Source: Dysgonamonadaceae bacterium
GTDB taxonomy: Bacteria; Bacteroidota; Bacteroidia; Bacteroidales; Azobacteroidaceae
Length of the DNA: 64,000 nt
NCBI GenBank assembly: GCA_031289145.1
Contig: JAITQA010000109.1
Location: forward strand, 1-64,000
Direction of reading: 5' to 3'
Shown: positions 26,646-37,360 of the stretch, in pieces
Layout: every line of letters begins with the position of its first letter
Numbering within the stretch: position 1 is the stretch's first letter
Made by a program: the position numbers and the translations under genes
Notes under the pieces: model-generated
Database searches by the model: none
Seen by the model: the letters and a program-made list of their open reading frames with translations, nothing else
What the model was told of the DNA's origin: nothing

Positions 26646-26975
26646 GATTTTGTTTGCTTTGATACGCTATTCTCACGTTTGATTTTTTCTTCCATAATGA
26701 ACGTGCTAATTGCACATGCAGATTTCGTGCAAATATACGAACTATTCTCTAATTAATTATAGTTCGCAAAAAAAATCAATATTTATTTGGCTAAAACTTT
26801 TTTATGAAAAATTTATTATTACTTATTGTAAAGAGGATTAAGCATAAGAAGTTCATTCATTTTTTAATGGGTTGGGGTATGTTGCATTGTAATACTATTA
26901 AACATAATAGTAATTATACGTGTAGTAAGATTATTAAAACAACGCCATCTTATCCATAGTTGATTTACTGTACCA
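26646..26975. other. Intergenic region between radA and the hybrid regulator
   Basis: Holds the radA promoter: on the minus strand TATATTTG at 26737-26730. A 51-codon ATG frame (26804-26959, plus strand) is open but has no good ribosome site and no recognisable sequence. Otherwise AT-rich and without visible structure. Confidence 0.5.
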
Positions 26976-29900
26976 TTATGTTTTTTTAAGCCCTTTCGGC
27001 TGTGCATTTGTATAATTTCCGTCCATATATTCTTTGGGTGAAACGCCATGAAATTCTTTAAAACTGTTGGAGAAATGGGACAAGTTGGTGAAACCGACGG
27101 CAGTATAAACCTGAGAAACGGTTAATTTTTTGTTTTTCAACAGTTTACCAGCTTCCTGCAACCGTATGGTGCGGATAAAGTCCCTTGCCGATTGATTGGT
27201 CAGCTCTTTCAGTTTGCGATACAGGTGTACGCGGCTCATCCCTACACTATCGCTCAGCATTTCTCCACTCAGGTGCGGATTACTGATATTTTCGTTAATG
27301 ATACGAATGATTTTTTCCATCAATAGCTCATCAAATGATTTTACTTCAAGCTGTTTGATATGCCCTTCCGACTGTGACTTGGATTTGTTTTTCAGGCGTT
27401 CCCTGTTCCCGATAATATTTGCAATGGTTTTCCTTAGCAATTCCGGATTAAAGGGTTTCATGATATAAGCATCTGCTCCCATATCCAAACCTTCCGCAAT
27501 ATTTTTTTCTTCGGATTTGGCAGTCAGTAAAATAACCGGAATATAATCAATATTCACATTCGATTTGATTTTCCTGCACAAGGTAATTCCATCCATTTCC
27601 GGCATCATTATATCGCTAACGATCAAATCGGGTTTTTCTATCAGGATAAACTCCAAAGCATCTTTCCCATTGGCTATCTGATGGATTTTGTAGAAGGAAG
27701 ATAATTCTCCTTTCACATAATTACTGATTTCCATATCATCTTCGACCAGCAGAATCCTGTATTTTGTTTTGGCTCTGACGGCAGGTAATTCTTCTTGTTC
27801 ATTGTTGATATCAAGTATATAATCTTTTGACGAATAGGGAGTTGTTTCCAAAACAGACTGTCCGGATACAATTTCCATTTCGCTCTCCTTCAGGTGGGTA
27901 TTCCCCATAGGCATCCGGATAATGAAACAGCTACCGGTTTGGTCAAGTCTGTTTTCCGCGTGAATAATGCCATGTTGCATTTCGACTAATGAGCGGGCAA
28001 GATGCAATCCGATTCCCGTACCTTGATTTGAGTTTGTAATCTCACTGTCAATCTGATAAAAACGCTCGAAAATTTTATTTATTTTTTCTTTATCTATACC
28101 GATTCCGGTATCCAGAATCTTAATTTCAAAATAATTTTCCAAAGGCCCAAAAGCGGAATCATCGGTTCCGGTTGTCAGTTCAACCGTGATTTTACCCTGT
28201 TCGGGCGTGAATTTAAAAGCATTGGAGAATACATTAAACAGTACTTTATCAAAATTATTCAGGTCAATCCAAACTTTCAGTGCAGGCATATCGTGATGAA
28301 ATGTAAAGTCAATGTGCTTATTTTTAGCGGTATATTCGAAAACTTGCATAATATCTTTGATAAAATAGACGATATCTGTTTCTCTTAATTTTAATTTCAT
28401 CTGTCCCTTGTCGATTTTCCTTATGTCCATCAATTGGTTGATTAACCTCAGAATACGTTGCGCATTACGATAAATCAACAAATAGGTATTTTGAAGTTCC
28501 GTACTGTTTTTTTCTATCAATAATCTTTCCAAAGGTCCGATAATCAATGTCATCGGGGTTCTTATTTCATGCGAAATATTGATGAAAAATTGTAACTTGG
28601 CTTCCTTTATTTGGTCGGTATGTTCCAGAAGACGCATTTCCTTTCGTTGCTTAATCCTGGATGCTACAAACCAATAGATACTGCACCCTATCAAAATAAG
28701 AAAAACTGCGTAAATGATTTTCGTCCAAAAAGCCAGGTACCATGGCGGTCGGATAATGATTTCAATTGATTTGATATCCGATTCATTTTCCTTATCCTTG
28801 GCCTGAAACAATAACTTGTATTTTCCCGGACTCAAGTTCGAATACGCAATACGGTTATTTCCGGGTGACGTAGTTTTCCATTCGGTATCAAAATTTTCAA
28901 GAAAATAATGATAAGACACACTTTCCATATTTCCGTATTCCATATTTGAAAATTCGAAGCCCAGCACATTATCCTGCGACGCCAACCTGATTTGTGAGGC
29001 GTCCAGTATGGAACTTTCCAGAATTTCTTTTTTTCCTGACTTTTTCCCTTTGTGTACCGGTTTTCCGAATAAAGAGAAATCAGTGATAAAAACTTTTAGT
29101 TTTCCTCGCTTTGAATGTATTTCACTCGGGAAAAAATTAGTAATCCCGTTTATTCCACCAAAAAAGATTTCTCCGTCATCGGATTTATAATGTGCGCTAC
29201 GTGTAAACTCATTCCCTTGTAAGCCATCTGAGGTATAATAATTTGTAAATTCATTATCCGTCGGAGCGTAACGTGAAATACCCGAAAGCGTACTGAGCCA
29301 TATATTTCCGTAATTATCATCTTCTATGGAACAAATTTCATTACTCGGTAAGCCGTCATATACAGTGAATGTCTTGATTTCTTTCGTCTTTTTATTCAAA
29401 CAGGCTAATCCTTCAACCGTACCTATCCAGAGTTTATTGAACCGGTCTTTCTTCAAAGAATAAATAATATTACTCGGCAAGTCGGAATTATCTTTATTAT
29501 AGGTATAGACTACATTTGTTTTCGTATTCAGGCAACTCAAGCCGTTGAAAGTGCCAATCCACAATAAGCCTTCTTCCTCGTATATCAGCGAATTAATCCA
29601 GTTATTCGCCAATTCTTTATCATTATTGCCCGATTGATAATAATGCGCTACAATAGATTGAGAGGCTATATCGTACTTGTATAAGCCGCCGTTGTAAGTG
29701 CCAATCCATAGACCGCCTTTTTTATCATCGGTCATACAATATATCTTATTACTTGAAAGAACTTTGTTTGTCCGGTTATTGATATAGCTGCATTTTCCGG
29801 TTTCTTTATCGAACAGCGCAATACCGTTCAGGTAAGAGCCGAGCCATAATTTACCGTCTTCGGTTTCATGAATACAGATAATGGTGTTCGGAACGGATAT

Positions 29901-31100
29901 CGGACTATCGGTATTTCCATAGTGCTTTACTTCTTGCGTTTGCTCATTGATAGCATATAGACCGTCACTGTCTGTCCCCACCCAGATAATTCCGTGTTTG
30001 TCTTTGTAGATAGACATTACACAGTTAGAGCCGATATTGTTTTTTTGGAACGATTTGTAGCCATAGTACCGGAATCCATTGGGATTGGCCGGGATGAAAA
30101 ACACACCTTTTTGAAAAATACCCATCCATGTATTTCCGTCTCTGTCTTCCAATATACAGTGTATTTTTGCTTTGAAAAAATCAAAAGGAACAGAAAACGG
30201 CTCGTAAGATTCGAGCGCCTGTTTTGCCGGATTGTATATTTTCATTCCGACGCCATCCGTTCCGACGAACAATTGCTGCGATTTATTAAAAATCAGTTTT
30301 TTTACCGGTATATGATTGTTTCCGTCACTCCCGTGAATATGCGTTATTTTCATCCCTGAAAATTTAAATCTATTTACGCCTCCGTCGAGCGTTCCCACAA
30401 AAATATCTTTGTTTTCGCCTTCACAAATAGCAGAAATAGCATCACTTGTAATTCTTTTGTCAATAGTTGAAGTTGTGTTATACGTCTGGAGTTCGTCTGT
30501 ATCAAACGAATAAACATCCAAGCCGCTATTTTCGGAACCTATCCATAAGCGGTTGTTCGAATCTTCAAATATCACAGTCAGGTAAAGGCTGCATAAACGC
30601 AAGTTTAACAGCGCTTCGGGTTTGCATACCGTTTCTCCTTTTCTCAGCGAAAACAAGCCTAAACCCGTAGAGGCAAACCAGACATCTCCGTTTTTTCTTT
30701 CAATAATGGAATTAATACCCATTGTCGGATTGAGCTGTTTACCGGTTTCATCATAGAGCATCACTTCATGGAAAGAATCGGTATCACGGTCATATTTCAT
30801 CAATCCGTCAAAGCATCTAACCCAGAAATTGCCTGACGAATCCTCCAATAAAGTTTGGACATAGTTGTTTTTGAGGGAGGTAGAATCACCCGGTATTTTC
30901 CTGTAAACAACAAACTTGTTTCCGTCGAACTTATTCAAACCACTCTCTGTCGCAATCCAGATAAATCCTTTTTTATCCTGATATATCTGATTAATCAGAC
31001 TGTTGGACAAACCTTGTTCCAAAGAATAAAATTTTGTTGTTTGTGAAAACAAACAATTACAACTGATAAAAAAGGATACAATAATGACTGTTTTTTTCAT
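26976..31100 (-). CDS. Hybrid two-component system regulator (sensor kinase, receiver and AraC DNA-binding domain in one chain)
   Basis: A 1374-residue HTCS protein. Order: signal peptide (1-20), about 14 regulator-propeller repeats forming a periplasmic double propeller (about 25-680, repeated blades such as GLWIGTYNGGLYKY), a Y_Y_Y domain (about 700-765), one membrane helix (about 775-800), HisKA with phosphohistidine in ISHEIRTPMTLI (about 830), HATPase with DTGIGI and GTGIGLHLAR, a receiver with phosphoaspartate in DLIVSDIMMPEMDG (about 1115-1225) and an AraC helix-turn-helix from about 1260. Such proteins sense a released oligosaccharide and switch on a polysaccharide locus. It is 3.7 kb from the locus starting at 34802, with dnaB and one gene between, so that link is likely but not certain. 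Confidence 0.93.
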   Translation of the reverse strand: MKKTVIIVSFFISCNCLFSQTTKFYSLEQGLSNSLINQIYQDKKGFIWIATESGLNKFDGNKFVVYRKIPGDSTSLKNNYVQTLLEDSSGNFWVRCFDGLMKYDRDTDSFHEVMLYDETGKQLNPTMGINSIIERKNGDVWFASTGLGLFSLRKGETVCKPEALLNLRLCSLYLTVIFEDSNNRLWIGSENSGLDVYSFDTDELQTYNTTSTIDKRITSDAISAICEGENKDIFVGTLDGGVNRFKFSGMKITHIHGSDGNNHIPVKKLIFNKSQQLFVGTDGVGMKIYNPAKQALESYEPFSVPFDFFKAKIHCILEDRDGNTWMGIFQKGVFFIPANPNGFRYYGYKSFQKNNIGSNCVMSIYKDKHGIIWVGTDSDGLYAINEQTQEVKHYGNTDSPISVPNTIICIHETEDGKLWLGSYLNGIALFDKETGKCSYINNRTNKVLSSNKIYCMTDDKKGGLWIGTYNGGLYKYDIASQSIVAHYYQSGNNDKELANNWINSLIYEEEGLLWIGTFNGLSCLNTKTNVVYTYNKDNSDLPSNIIYSLKKDRFNKLWIGTVEGLACLNKKTKEIKTFTVYDGLPSNEICSIEDDNYGNIWLSTLSGISRYAPTDNEFTNYYTSDGLQGNEFTRSAHYKSDDGEIFFGGINGITNFFPSEIHSKRGKLKVFITDFSLFGKPVHKGKKSGKKEILESSILDASQIRLASQDNVLGFEFSNMEYGNMESVSYHYFLENFDTEWKTTSPGNNRIAYSNLSPGKYKLLFQAKDKENESDIKSIEIIIRPPWYLAFWTKIIYAVFLILIGCSIYWFVASRIKQRKEMRLLEHTDQIKEAKLQFFINISHEIRTPMTLIIGPLERLLIEKNSTELQNTYLLIYRNAQRILRLINQLMDIRKIDKGQMKLKLRETDIVYFIKDIMQVFEYTAKNKHIDFTFHHDMPALKVWIDLNNFDKVLFNVFSNAFKFTPEQGKITVELTTGTDDSAFGPLENYFEIKILDTGIGIDKEKINKIFERFYQIDSEITNSNQGTGIGLHLARSLVEMQHGIIHAENRLDQTGSCFIIRMPMGNTHLKESEMEIVSGQSVLETTPYSSKDYILDINNEQEELPAVRAKTKYRILLVEDDMEISNYVKGELSSFYKIHQIANGKDALEFILIEKPDLIVSDIMMPEMDGITLCRKIKSNVNIDYIPVILLTAKSEEKNIAEGLDMGADAYIMKPFNPELLRKTIANIIGNRERLKNKSKSQSEGHIKQLEVKSFDELLMEKIIRIINENISNPHLSGEMLSDSVGMSRVHLYRKLKELTNQSARDFIRTIRLQEAGKLLKNKKLTVSQVYTAVGFTNLSHFSNSFKEFHGVSPKEYMDGNYTNAQPKGLKKT

Positions 31101-31135
31101 CGGCTATTTGTATGTACATTTTTAATTAGTCAGAA

Positions 31136-31143
31136 CAAAGGTA
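31136..31143 (-). promoter_or_regulatory. -7 box of the hybrid regulator gene
   Basis: On the minus strand this reads TACCTTTG, 35 bases before the ATG. Confidence 0.55.
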
Positions 31144-31260
31144 ATCAGAATTATTGTAGTAAACGATATAAAAATAAATAAATTCGGCATTGTTGATAAC
31201 AAGTTCATAAAAATTTTATAAAAAAGCGGTTTAAAATTCGATAAAAACCTTTACAGATTT

Positions 31261-31268
31261 TACCTTTG
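31261..31268 (+). promoter_or_regulatory. -7 box of dnaB
   Basis: TACCTTTG, 27 bases before the dnaB ATG at 31296. The 195-base region it shares with the hybrid regulator gene is otherwise AT-rich without a clear operator. Confidence 0.6.
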
Positions 31269-31295
31269 TAGCGCGATAAAAATAAAAAATCAAGC

Positions 31296-32837
31296 ATGAT
31301 ACAACAAGACAAGAACAGGCAAAAGACAGGCACAAGAACAAAAAAAACGGTGGTAAATACGGAAGAAATCGGTCGTTTACAGCCCCAGGCGCGAGAATTG
31401 GAAGAAGCCGTATTGGGCGCTCTGATGATTGAAAAGGACGCTTATTCCATTATCAGCGAGATACTCTCGCCCGAATGTTTTTATGACAAAGCGCATGAGT
31501 TGATTTTTACCGCTATACAGAATTTAGCTATACAGCAAAAACCCATTGATATTCTGACGGTTGTCGACCAGTTACGAAAAGCAGGCGATTTGGAAATGGT
31601 GGGCGGTGCGTCTTATATTGCGGTGCTGTCACAAAAAATGGTTTCGAGCGCCCATTTGGATTATCATGCCCGTATTGTTGCGCAGAAATATTTAGCCCGC
31701 GAATTAATTCGTTTCTCTTCGGAGGTAGCAGGGAAAGCTTTCGACGAAACCAACGATGTAGACGACCTGATGCAGGAAGCTGAAGGTCAGCTGTTTGAAA
31801 TTACACAACGAAACGTAAAGAAAGACGTTAGCCATATCAATCCTATCATCAAGGAAGCATTTGCCCTGATGCGGGAAGCGGCCAAACGTACCGACGGATT
31901 GAGCGGCCTGCAAACCGGATTTAAGGACTTGGATAAAATCACTTCCGGTTGGCAAAATTCCGATTTGATTATCATCGCAGCTCGCCCTGCAATGGGAAAA
32001 ACGGCGTTTATGCTATCAATGGCTAAAAATATGGCCGTCAACTTTAACATTCCGGTAGCCGTGTTTTCGCTGGAAATGTCAAATGTGCAATTAGTCAACC
32101 GTTTAATTGTGAATGTAACGGAACTGGTAGGCGAAAAAATCAAGACCGGACAATTGGCCCCACACGAATGGCATCAGTTGGACAGCAAAGTACGGATACT
32201 CTACGATGCCCCTATCTATGTAGACGAAACACCCAGTTTATCGGTTTTCGAATTGCGTACAAAAGCCAGGAGATTGGTGAAAGAACATAAGGTTAAATGT
32301 ATTATTATCGACTATTTACAATTAATGAACGCCAGCGGTATGTCGTTTGGCAGCCGGGAACAGGAAGTCAGTATTATTTCCCGCTCATTGAAAGGATTGG
32401 CCAAGGAACTGAATATTCCGATTATTGCTTTGTCGCAGCTCAATCGTAGTGTAGAAAACCGTACCGGCCGGGATGGATACGACGCCAAGCGACCGCAACT
32501 TTCCGACTTGCGCGAATCGGGCGCTATCGAACAAGATGCTGATATCGTATGCTTTATCCATCGTCCGGAATATTATAAAATTTTTCAGGATGACCATGGA
32601 AATGACTTGACCGGAAAAGCCGAAATTATTATTGCAAAACACCGTAACGGCTCTACAGGTGATGTTCTCCTCGAATTTAAAAAAGAATATGCCCGCTTCC
32701 AGAATTTGAACGAAAATCAAATCATTGAGGAATACCAATCAAGAGTAAATAGTCAAGCCGATTTGATTCCGGCGGAAAAATCCGGCCGCAAGAGTATGGC
32801 ATTGCAAAGTGAACTCAGTGAAAATATGCCGTTTTAA
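31296..32837 (+). CDS. dnaB: Replicative DNA helicase DnaB
   Basis: A 513-residue hexameric helicase that unwinds DNA at the replication fork. The N-terminal domain (LQPQARELEEAVLGALMIEKDAY in segments, about 30-130) binds primase; the C-terminal RecA fold has Walker A ARPAMGKTAF, Walker B IIIDYLQLM and SQLNRSVENR. Full length with no intein. It is divergent from the hybrid regulator gene. A standard chromosomal gene, so the neighbouring polysaccharide locus is embedded in core genome. Confidence 0.97.
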   Translation: MIQQDKNRQKTGTRTKKTVVNTEEIGRLQPQARELEEAVLGALMIEKDAYSIISEILSPECFYDKAHELIFTAIQNLAIQQKPIDILTVVDQLRKAGDLEMVGGASYIAVLSQKMVSSAHLDYHARIVAQKYLARELIRFSSEVAGKAFDETNDVDDLMQEAEGQLFEITQRNVKKDVSHINPIIKEAFALMREAAKRTDGLSGLQTGFKDLDKITSGWQNSDLIIIAARPAMGKTAFMLSMAKNMAVNFNIPVAVFSLEMSNVQLVNRLIVNVTELVGEKIKTGQLAPHEWHQLDSKVRILYDAPIYVDETPSLSVFELRTKARRLVKEHKVKCIIIDYLQLMNASGMSFGSREQEVSIISRSLKGLAKELNIPIIALSQLNRSVENRTGRDGYDAKRPQLSDLRESGAIEQDADIVCFIHRPEYYKIFQDDHGNDLTGKAEIIIAKHRNGSTGDVLLEFKKEYARFQNLNENQIIEEYQSRVNSQADLIPAEKSGRKSMALQSELSENMPF

Positions 32838-32876
32838 ACAAGTGTAAATGAATATATTAAATAAGTCAATAGCAAA

Positions 32877-34595
32877 ATGATAAAACGTAAATCGGAAAAT
32901 ACATATATCTATGGGGTTACTTGTTTAGCCTGGGCTTTTGTAATCTATAACATGCATATAGGTTTCAAATCTTATGCAGATGAAGCATTTTTTATTTTAG
33001 GACTTAATCCGGAACAAAATTTGGGAATTCAGCATACGCAATTTTTTCAAATCGCACGGTTTATTTTTAAGGTTTTACAGATTGAGCCGACTATCCTGCA
33101 TTCGCGGATAATCGCATTTGTTTGTATGGTTGCCACTTTGTATTGCTTTTCCGTAGCTTCTTATCGCTGGCTGAATAAAAAAGGGAAAATAGAGAATGTG
33201 TTTTATTTGTATTTGTCGCTTGTTTTCTTGTTTGGCTTACCCATTTTTCTTGCTGCTTATGAAGTTTCGCTTACATTTAACCATTTGCTGGTGCTGTCTG
33301 TTACCGGTATGCTCTCCTGTTATTTATTATGGGATGTTGCCGGTCGACGAATGCAAATGAAACTTTTATACCTTTATCTGATTGGATTTTTTTCTTTTTT
33401 AGCAGTCGTAAACTATTTTCCTTCAGGAATTTTAATTTCTTTGCTCATCCTTTTTTTGGTTATGATAAAAGTAAAGGAGTCCTGGAAAAATAAAATAACC
33501 TTTCTACTCCTTTATGTATTGGGATTCGTCTCTTTTGCCGCATCTTATAATTTTCTGATTTATCCTTTACAAGATGCATTACATGATATTATCAGCAACA
33601 TAAATAATCCGGCATTCGGAACAGGAGGAGGATATGATATATTTTCTTATATAGAGCTAATGAATAAATATGGTAAAAATATTATAAGCATTATTTTATC
33701 CGGCTTCGGTGTCTGCTTTTTTTATTATCTTATTCAAAAACAAACCTGTTACAACAAACAAAATCTCGCAATTGCGCTTTTCACTGTTATTTTAAGTTAT
33801 TTGATGTATGAGATAAGTTTTTTCAAATACAATATTTTGTTAATACCTGTCATTTTTAGTTTTGTGTTTTATCATCTGTCTCAACCTGTTCCGATAATAA
33901 ATTGGCGTGACAAAAAACAAATTGTTTCAATTATTCAAGGCATTCTGTTTTTATTTTTCCCTATTATTGCCTTACAAGGCACCAATGTGAGCATAAACTA
34001 TAAAATGGCTTATACGGTTTTTTTCTGGGCATTTATTTTAGCTTTCTATTTATTTCGGATAAAGGATCAAAACCAGTATAAATTTATATTATACCTGGCA
34101 GTTAGTATAATTTTGGTAATCAGCACCCTACCCTACTTCCTTCATTATAATAGACATAGAGGAAATTATCATGCAAAATACAAAATAGAAAATAACAAAC
34201 AGTTTGCGCATATTGTACTGAAAAAAAGCCAGATTGATTATTTTCGGCAAGTAGATAGTTTGTTAAAAGTCAATAATTTTGATCCCCAAAAGGACAGAAT
34301 ATTCGCTTTCGATTATGATTATGCAACATTACATTATCTCAATGTGACCAATTATGGCGGATTAATGCATAACATAGATAATTTATATTGCTATAAGGAT
34401 ATCTTTTATTCACATGAAAATGCGCCGGAATTTATCCTTATTGCACACCGGGATGGAGATGATTTTCTGAAAATCATAAAGACTTTTAAATGGAATTTTC
34501 CGGACGAATGTACTGAGTATGAAATCGGAGACCCTGACCCCGAACCCGAAGCAGAAATCCGTCCCCGAAGCCTGATAGTAAAACACAGACATTGA
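32877..34595 (+). CDS. Polytopic membrane protein, GT-C-like
   Basis: A 572-residue protein with about 12 hydrophobic helices up to residue 430 and a soluble C-terminal domain of about 140 residues. The first loop contains FKSYADEAFF, an acidic pair after helix 1 as in GT-C glycosyltransferases that use lipid-linked sugars. The overall layout (helices, then C-terminal extracytoplasmic domain) fits such an enzyme, but no family signature is certain. The tail ends in an acidic run (DPDPEPEAEI) and a basic end. It is 39 bases after dnaB. The substrate is unknown and a link to the polysaccharide locus is not supported. Confidence 0.5.
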   Translation: MIKRKSENTYIYGVTCLAWAFVIYNMHIGFKSYADEAFFILGLNPEQNLGIQHTQFFQIARFIFKVLQIEPTILHSRIIAFVCMVATLYCFSVASYRWLNKKGKIENVFYLYLSLVFLFGLPIFLAAYEVSLTFNHLLVLSVTGMLSCYLLWDVAGRRMQMKLLYLYLIGFFSFLAVVNYFPSGILISLLILFLVMIKVKESWKNKITFLLLYVLGFVSFAASYNFLIYPLQDALHDIISNINNPAFGTGGGYDIFSYIELMNKYGKNIISIILSGFGVCFFYYLIQKQTCYNKQNLAIALFTVILSYLMYEISFFKYNILLIPVIFSFVFYHLSQPVPIINWRDKKQIVSIIQGILFLFFPIIALQGTNVSINYKMAYTVFFWAFILAFYLFRIKDQNQYKFILYLAVSIILVISTLPYFLHYNRHRGNYHAKYKIENNKQFAHIVLKKSQIDYFRQVDSLLKVNNFDPQKDRIFAFDYDYATLHYLNVTNYGGLMHNIDNLYCYKDIFYSHENAPEFILIAHRDGDDFLKIIKTFKWNFPDECTEYEIGDPDPEPEAEIRPRSLIVKHRH

Positions 34596-34721
34596 TTGAC
34601 AAATAAACTTGAATGAAACGTTTTTCGACTCTTGATTTGCATAATTTTAAGAGATATACTTTTTGTTTAAATCTCATTTAGTGTAAATAGGCAGGAATGT
34701 AGCCTTTTGCAAAAAAATGCA

Positions 34722-34784
34722 AAAAAAGTGTTTGATTTTAATAAAATAGTATTTGGTATGGCTTTAATTCTTACACTATCTTTG
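34722..34784 (+). promoter_or_regulatory. Promoter of the polysaccharide locus with a 21-bp-spaced repeat pair
   Basis: TTTG at 34752-34755, a 21-base spacer and TATCTTTG at 34777-34784 form a promoter 17 bases before the GH9 ATG. AAAATAGTAT at 34743-34752 overlaps the -33 box, and an 8/10 copy (AAAAAAGTGT) lies exactly 21 bases upstream at 34722. A similar pair recurs at 37359 and 37380. Possible binding sites for an AraC-type regulator; inference. Confidence 0.55.
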
Positions 34785-34801
34785 CTTAAAATATAAATAC
34801 C

Positions 34802-37360
34802 ATGAAAAAATACACTTTTATTTTCATTGCAGTAGTTTTGAGCGCAATATCTTCGTTGCATGCTCAGAGTTTTAAACTGGATACCACGCTTGGTTATTTT
34901 GTCAATCAAGGCGTGAATGTGATGGCTTTTGCCGATATTTATCCCGAAGGGCATCAGAGTGGCGTTAGTTTGCTCATGCACGGTAACCGTGTGGCTACAA
35001 GCGGCGACCTCCGATTTGAGCCTACGCCGGGACAATGGCAACCAACCCCGCGGCAAAAGAGTAGAAAAATGGATATTCATACCAATAAAATAGAGGTAAC
35101 ACTGAGCTATCCCGATTCTTCAAAGCATCTTACCGGGTTCAACCCGATTATTTATCCCGATTTTGTTTTTAATTATACCGTCAACATTCAGGCGCAAGGT
35201 GATGGCTTTTTGGTAACTGTCGATTTGGACAGGCCTGTTCCGGATGCTTTTTTAGGTCGTTTGGGTTTCAACTTTGAGTTGTTCCCCGGCGCTTTATTTG
35301 GCAAGCCATGGATCATGGACAGCAAACAGGGCATTTTCCCGCAACACCCGAACGGACCGACTTTGACGCAAACCGGTAATGTAGACATAACGGGCAAGTT
35401 CAATCCGAAAGGGCGGGCAAGTTTAACGCAACTTTCCGGTAACGGCAAAGATTACAATCCCATGCGGGCCGACCAGATTTATGCTGATCCTTACGCAACG
35501 GGACATCGCCTTGTGGTGCGCCCCGACGACCCATATAACAAATTCACGATTGAATCGAAGGGCGGAGAACTGAAACTCTACGACGGACGGCTAAACCACA
35601 ATAACGGCTGGTTTGTGGTTCGTACGGAAGTGCCTGCCGGCCTTACAAAAAATGCTATCCAATGGCTTATCACGCCAAATGTTGTAAAAGATTGGACTTA
35701 CAAACCGATTATTCAAACTTCTCAACTCGGCTACCATCCGGAGCAGCCCAAAGTGGCAATCCTGGAACTTGATGCCCGTGACAAAGCGATTCATGAGGTG
35801 CAACTTTTTAGAATTTCGGACAAAGGAGAAGAATTGGCAGCTACGGCTACTCCTGCGAACTGGGGAAAGTTCCTGCGCTACAACTATCTGAAATTCGACT
35901 TTTCAAACATCAGGGAAGAAGGGCTTTATCAGGTGCATTACGGAGAATCGGTTTCTTCAATATTCCGAATTGCCAAAGATGTTTATGACAGAGGTGCATG
36001 GCAACCGGTTTTGGAATATTTCCTGCCCGTTCAGATGTGCCATATCAGAGTGAACGAAAAATACCGTGTCTGGCACGATATCTGTCATGAAGATGATGCG
36101 CTGATGGCGCCTGTAGACTTCAATCATATAGATGGTTATGTACAAGGGCCTTCTACTTTGACCAAATATCAACCGGGCGAAAAAGTACCCGGACTGAACA
36201 TCGGCGGCTGGCACGATGCAGGCGATTTTGACCTCAGAATTGAAAGTCAAGCCGGTGAAAGTTATATTCTGACCCTGGCTTATGAGGCTTTCAAAGTAAA
36301 TTACGACGCCACTTCTATTGACCAAAACCGTCATGTTGCGGAAATTCACCAGCCCGACGGGAAAAATGATATTTTGCAGCAAATTGAAAATGGCGCATTG
36401 TCGGTTGTTGGGGCTTATCGCTCCTTGGGTCGCCTTTATAGAGGTATCATCTGTAACGATTTGCGTCAGTATGTGCTTCTGGGCGATGCGGGTGCGATGA
36501 CCGACGGCATTGCCGGTAACGATGACGACCGTTGGGTTTTTACCGAGCAAAATGCCAATCGTGAACTGACGGCAGCCGCACAGCTGGCAGCGGTTTCACG
36601 CGCACTCAAAGGATTTAACGATACGCTCAGCGTGCAGGCGCTTGATGCAGCAAAAGAAATTTACAAAAACACAGAAGTAGTTATTCCGGAAGGCGTTCCG
36701 CCAATGTTTGCATCGTATTTCAAAACAGCAAAAATTTACGCCGCCGCCGAACTTTTTCTTACTACCAATGCAAAAGAGTATAAGGATTATTTGCTATCGG
36801 AACAGGAAACCATTGTAAAGAGTATTGCGATGGTTGGCTGGTATATGGCAAGAGTGGAAAAAGCGCTGAACGACAAAAAATTCTCCAAAGCATTCAAGGA
36901 TGCTTTGCCCGCCGTAAAAGAGCAATATGAAAAACAGAGCGCTGCAACACCTTACGGAATCCCTTATAACCCAAGTATTTGGGGTGCAGGTTGGGATATT
37001 CAGGAATGGGGTTACAAATATTATTTCCTACATAACGCTTATCCGGAAGTATTTGGTGCAGAGCCTGTTTATGATGCATTAAATTTTGTTTTAGGTTGTC
37101 ACCCTGGCACAAACACTGCATCTTTTGCTTCCGGCGTCGGCGCGAAATCGGCGACTGTGGGTTATGGACTGAACCGTGCCGACTGGTCATATATTCCAGG
37201 CGGTGTGGTTTCAGGCACGGCGCTTATTCGTCCCGATTTTCCGGAGTTATTAGAATTTCCATACTTGTGGCAGCAAGTTGAATATGTGTTGGGAGGCGGT
37301 TCTTCACATTATATGTTCCTCGTTTTGGCTGCTCAACAACTAACCACAAATAAATATTAA
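34802..37360 (+). CDS. GH9 family endoglucanase
   Basis: An 852-residue exported glycosidase: signal peptide MKKYTFIFIAVVLSAISSLHAQ; an N-terminal extension (about 23-300); a CelD_N-type Ig-like domain (about 300-395, beginning TSQLGYHPEQPKVAILE); and the GH9 (alpha/alpha)6 catalytic domain (about 400-850). The catalytic base site is GGWHDAGDFD with D472 and D475. The proton donor is probably E827 in WQQVEYVLGGGSSHY. The PGTNTASFASGVGAKS block is also typical of the family. It cuts beta-1,4-glucan (cellulose, glucomannan). No lipobox, so periplasmic or secreted. First gene of the locus, directly behind a promoter. Confidence 0.88.
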   Translation: MKKYTFIFIAVVLSAISSLHAQSFKLDTTLGYFVNQGVNVMAFADIYPEGHQSGVSLLMHGNRVATSGDLRFEPTPGQWQPTPRQKSRKMDIHTNKIEVTLSYPDSSKHLTGFNPIIYPDFVFNYTVNIQAQGDGFLVTVDLDRPVPDAFLGRLGFNFELFPGALFGKPWIMDSKQGIFPQHPNGPTLTQTGNVDITGKFNPKGRASLTQLSGNGKDYNPMRADQIYADPYATGHRLVVRPDDPYNKFTIESKGGELKLYDGRLNHNNGWFVVRTEVPAGLTKNAIQWLITPNVVKDWTYKPIIQTSQLGYHPEQPKVAILELDARDKAIHEVQLFRISDKGEELAATATPANWGKFLRYNYLKFDFSNIREEGLYQVHYGESVSSIFRIAKDVYDRGAWQPVLEYFLPVQMCHIRVNEKYRVWHDICHEDDALMAPVDFNHIDGYVQGPSTLTKYQPGEKVPGLNIGGWHDAGDFDLRIESQAGESYILTLAYEAFKVNYDATSIDQNRHVAEIHQPDGKNDILQQIENGALSVVGAYRSLGRLYRGIICNDLRQYVLLGDAGAMTDGIAGNDDDRWVFTEQNANRELTAAAQLAAVSRALKGFNDTLSVQALDAAKEIYKNTEVVIPEGVPPMFASYFKTAKIYAAAELFLTTNAKEYKDYLLSEQETIVKSIAMVGWYMARVEKALNDKKFSKAFKDALPAVKEQYEKQSAATPYGIPYNPSIWGAGWDIQEWGYKYYFLHNAYPEVFGAEPVYDALNFVLGCHPGTNTASFASGVGAKSATVGYGLNRADWSYIPGGVVSGTALIRPDFPELLEFPYLWQQVEYVLGGGSSHYMFLVLAAQQLTTNKY

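Noticed and set aside
26804..26959. 51-codon plus-strand frame between radA and the hybrid regulator
   Set aside because: No ribosome site, unusual composition and no family likeness; noted only as part of the gap.
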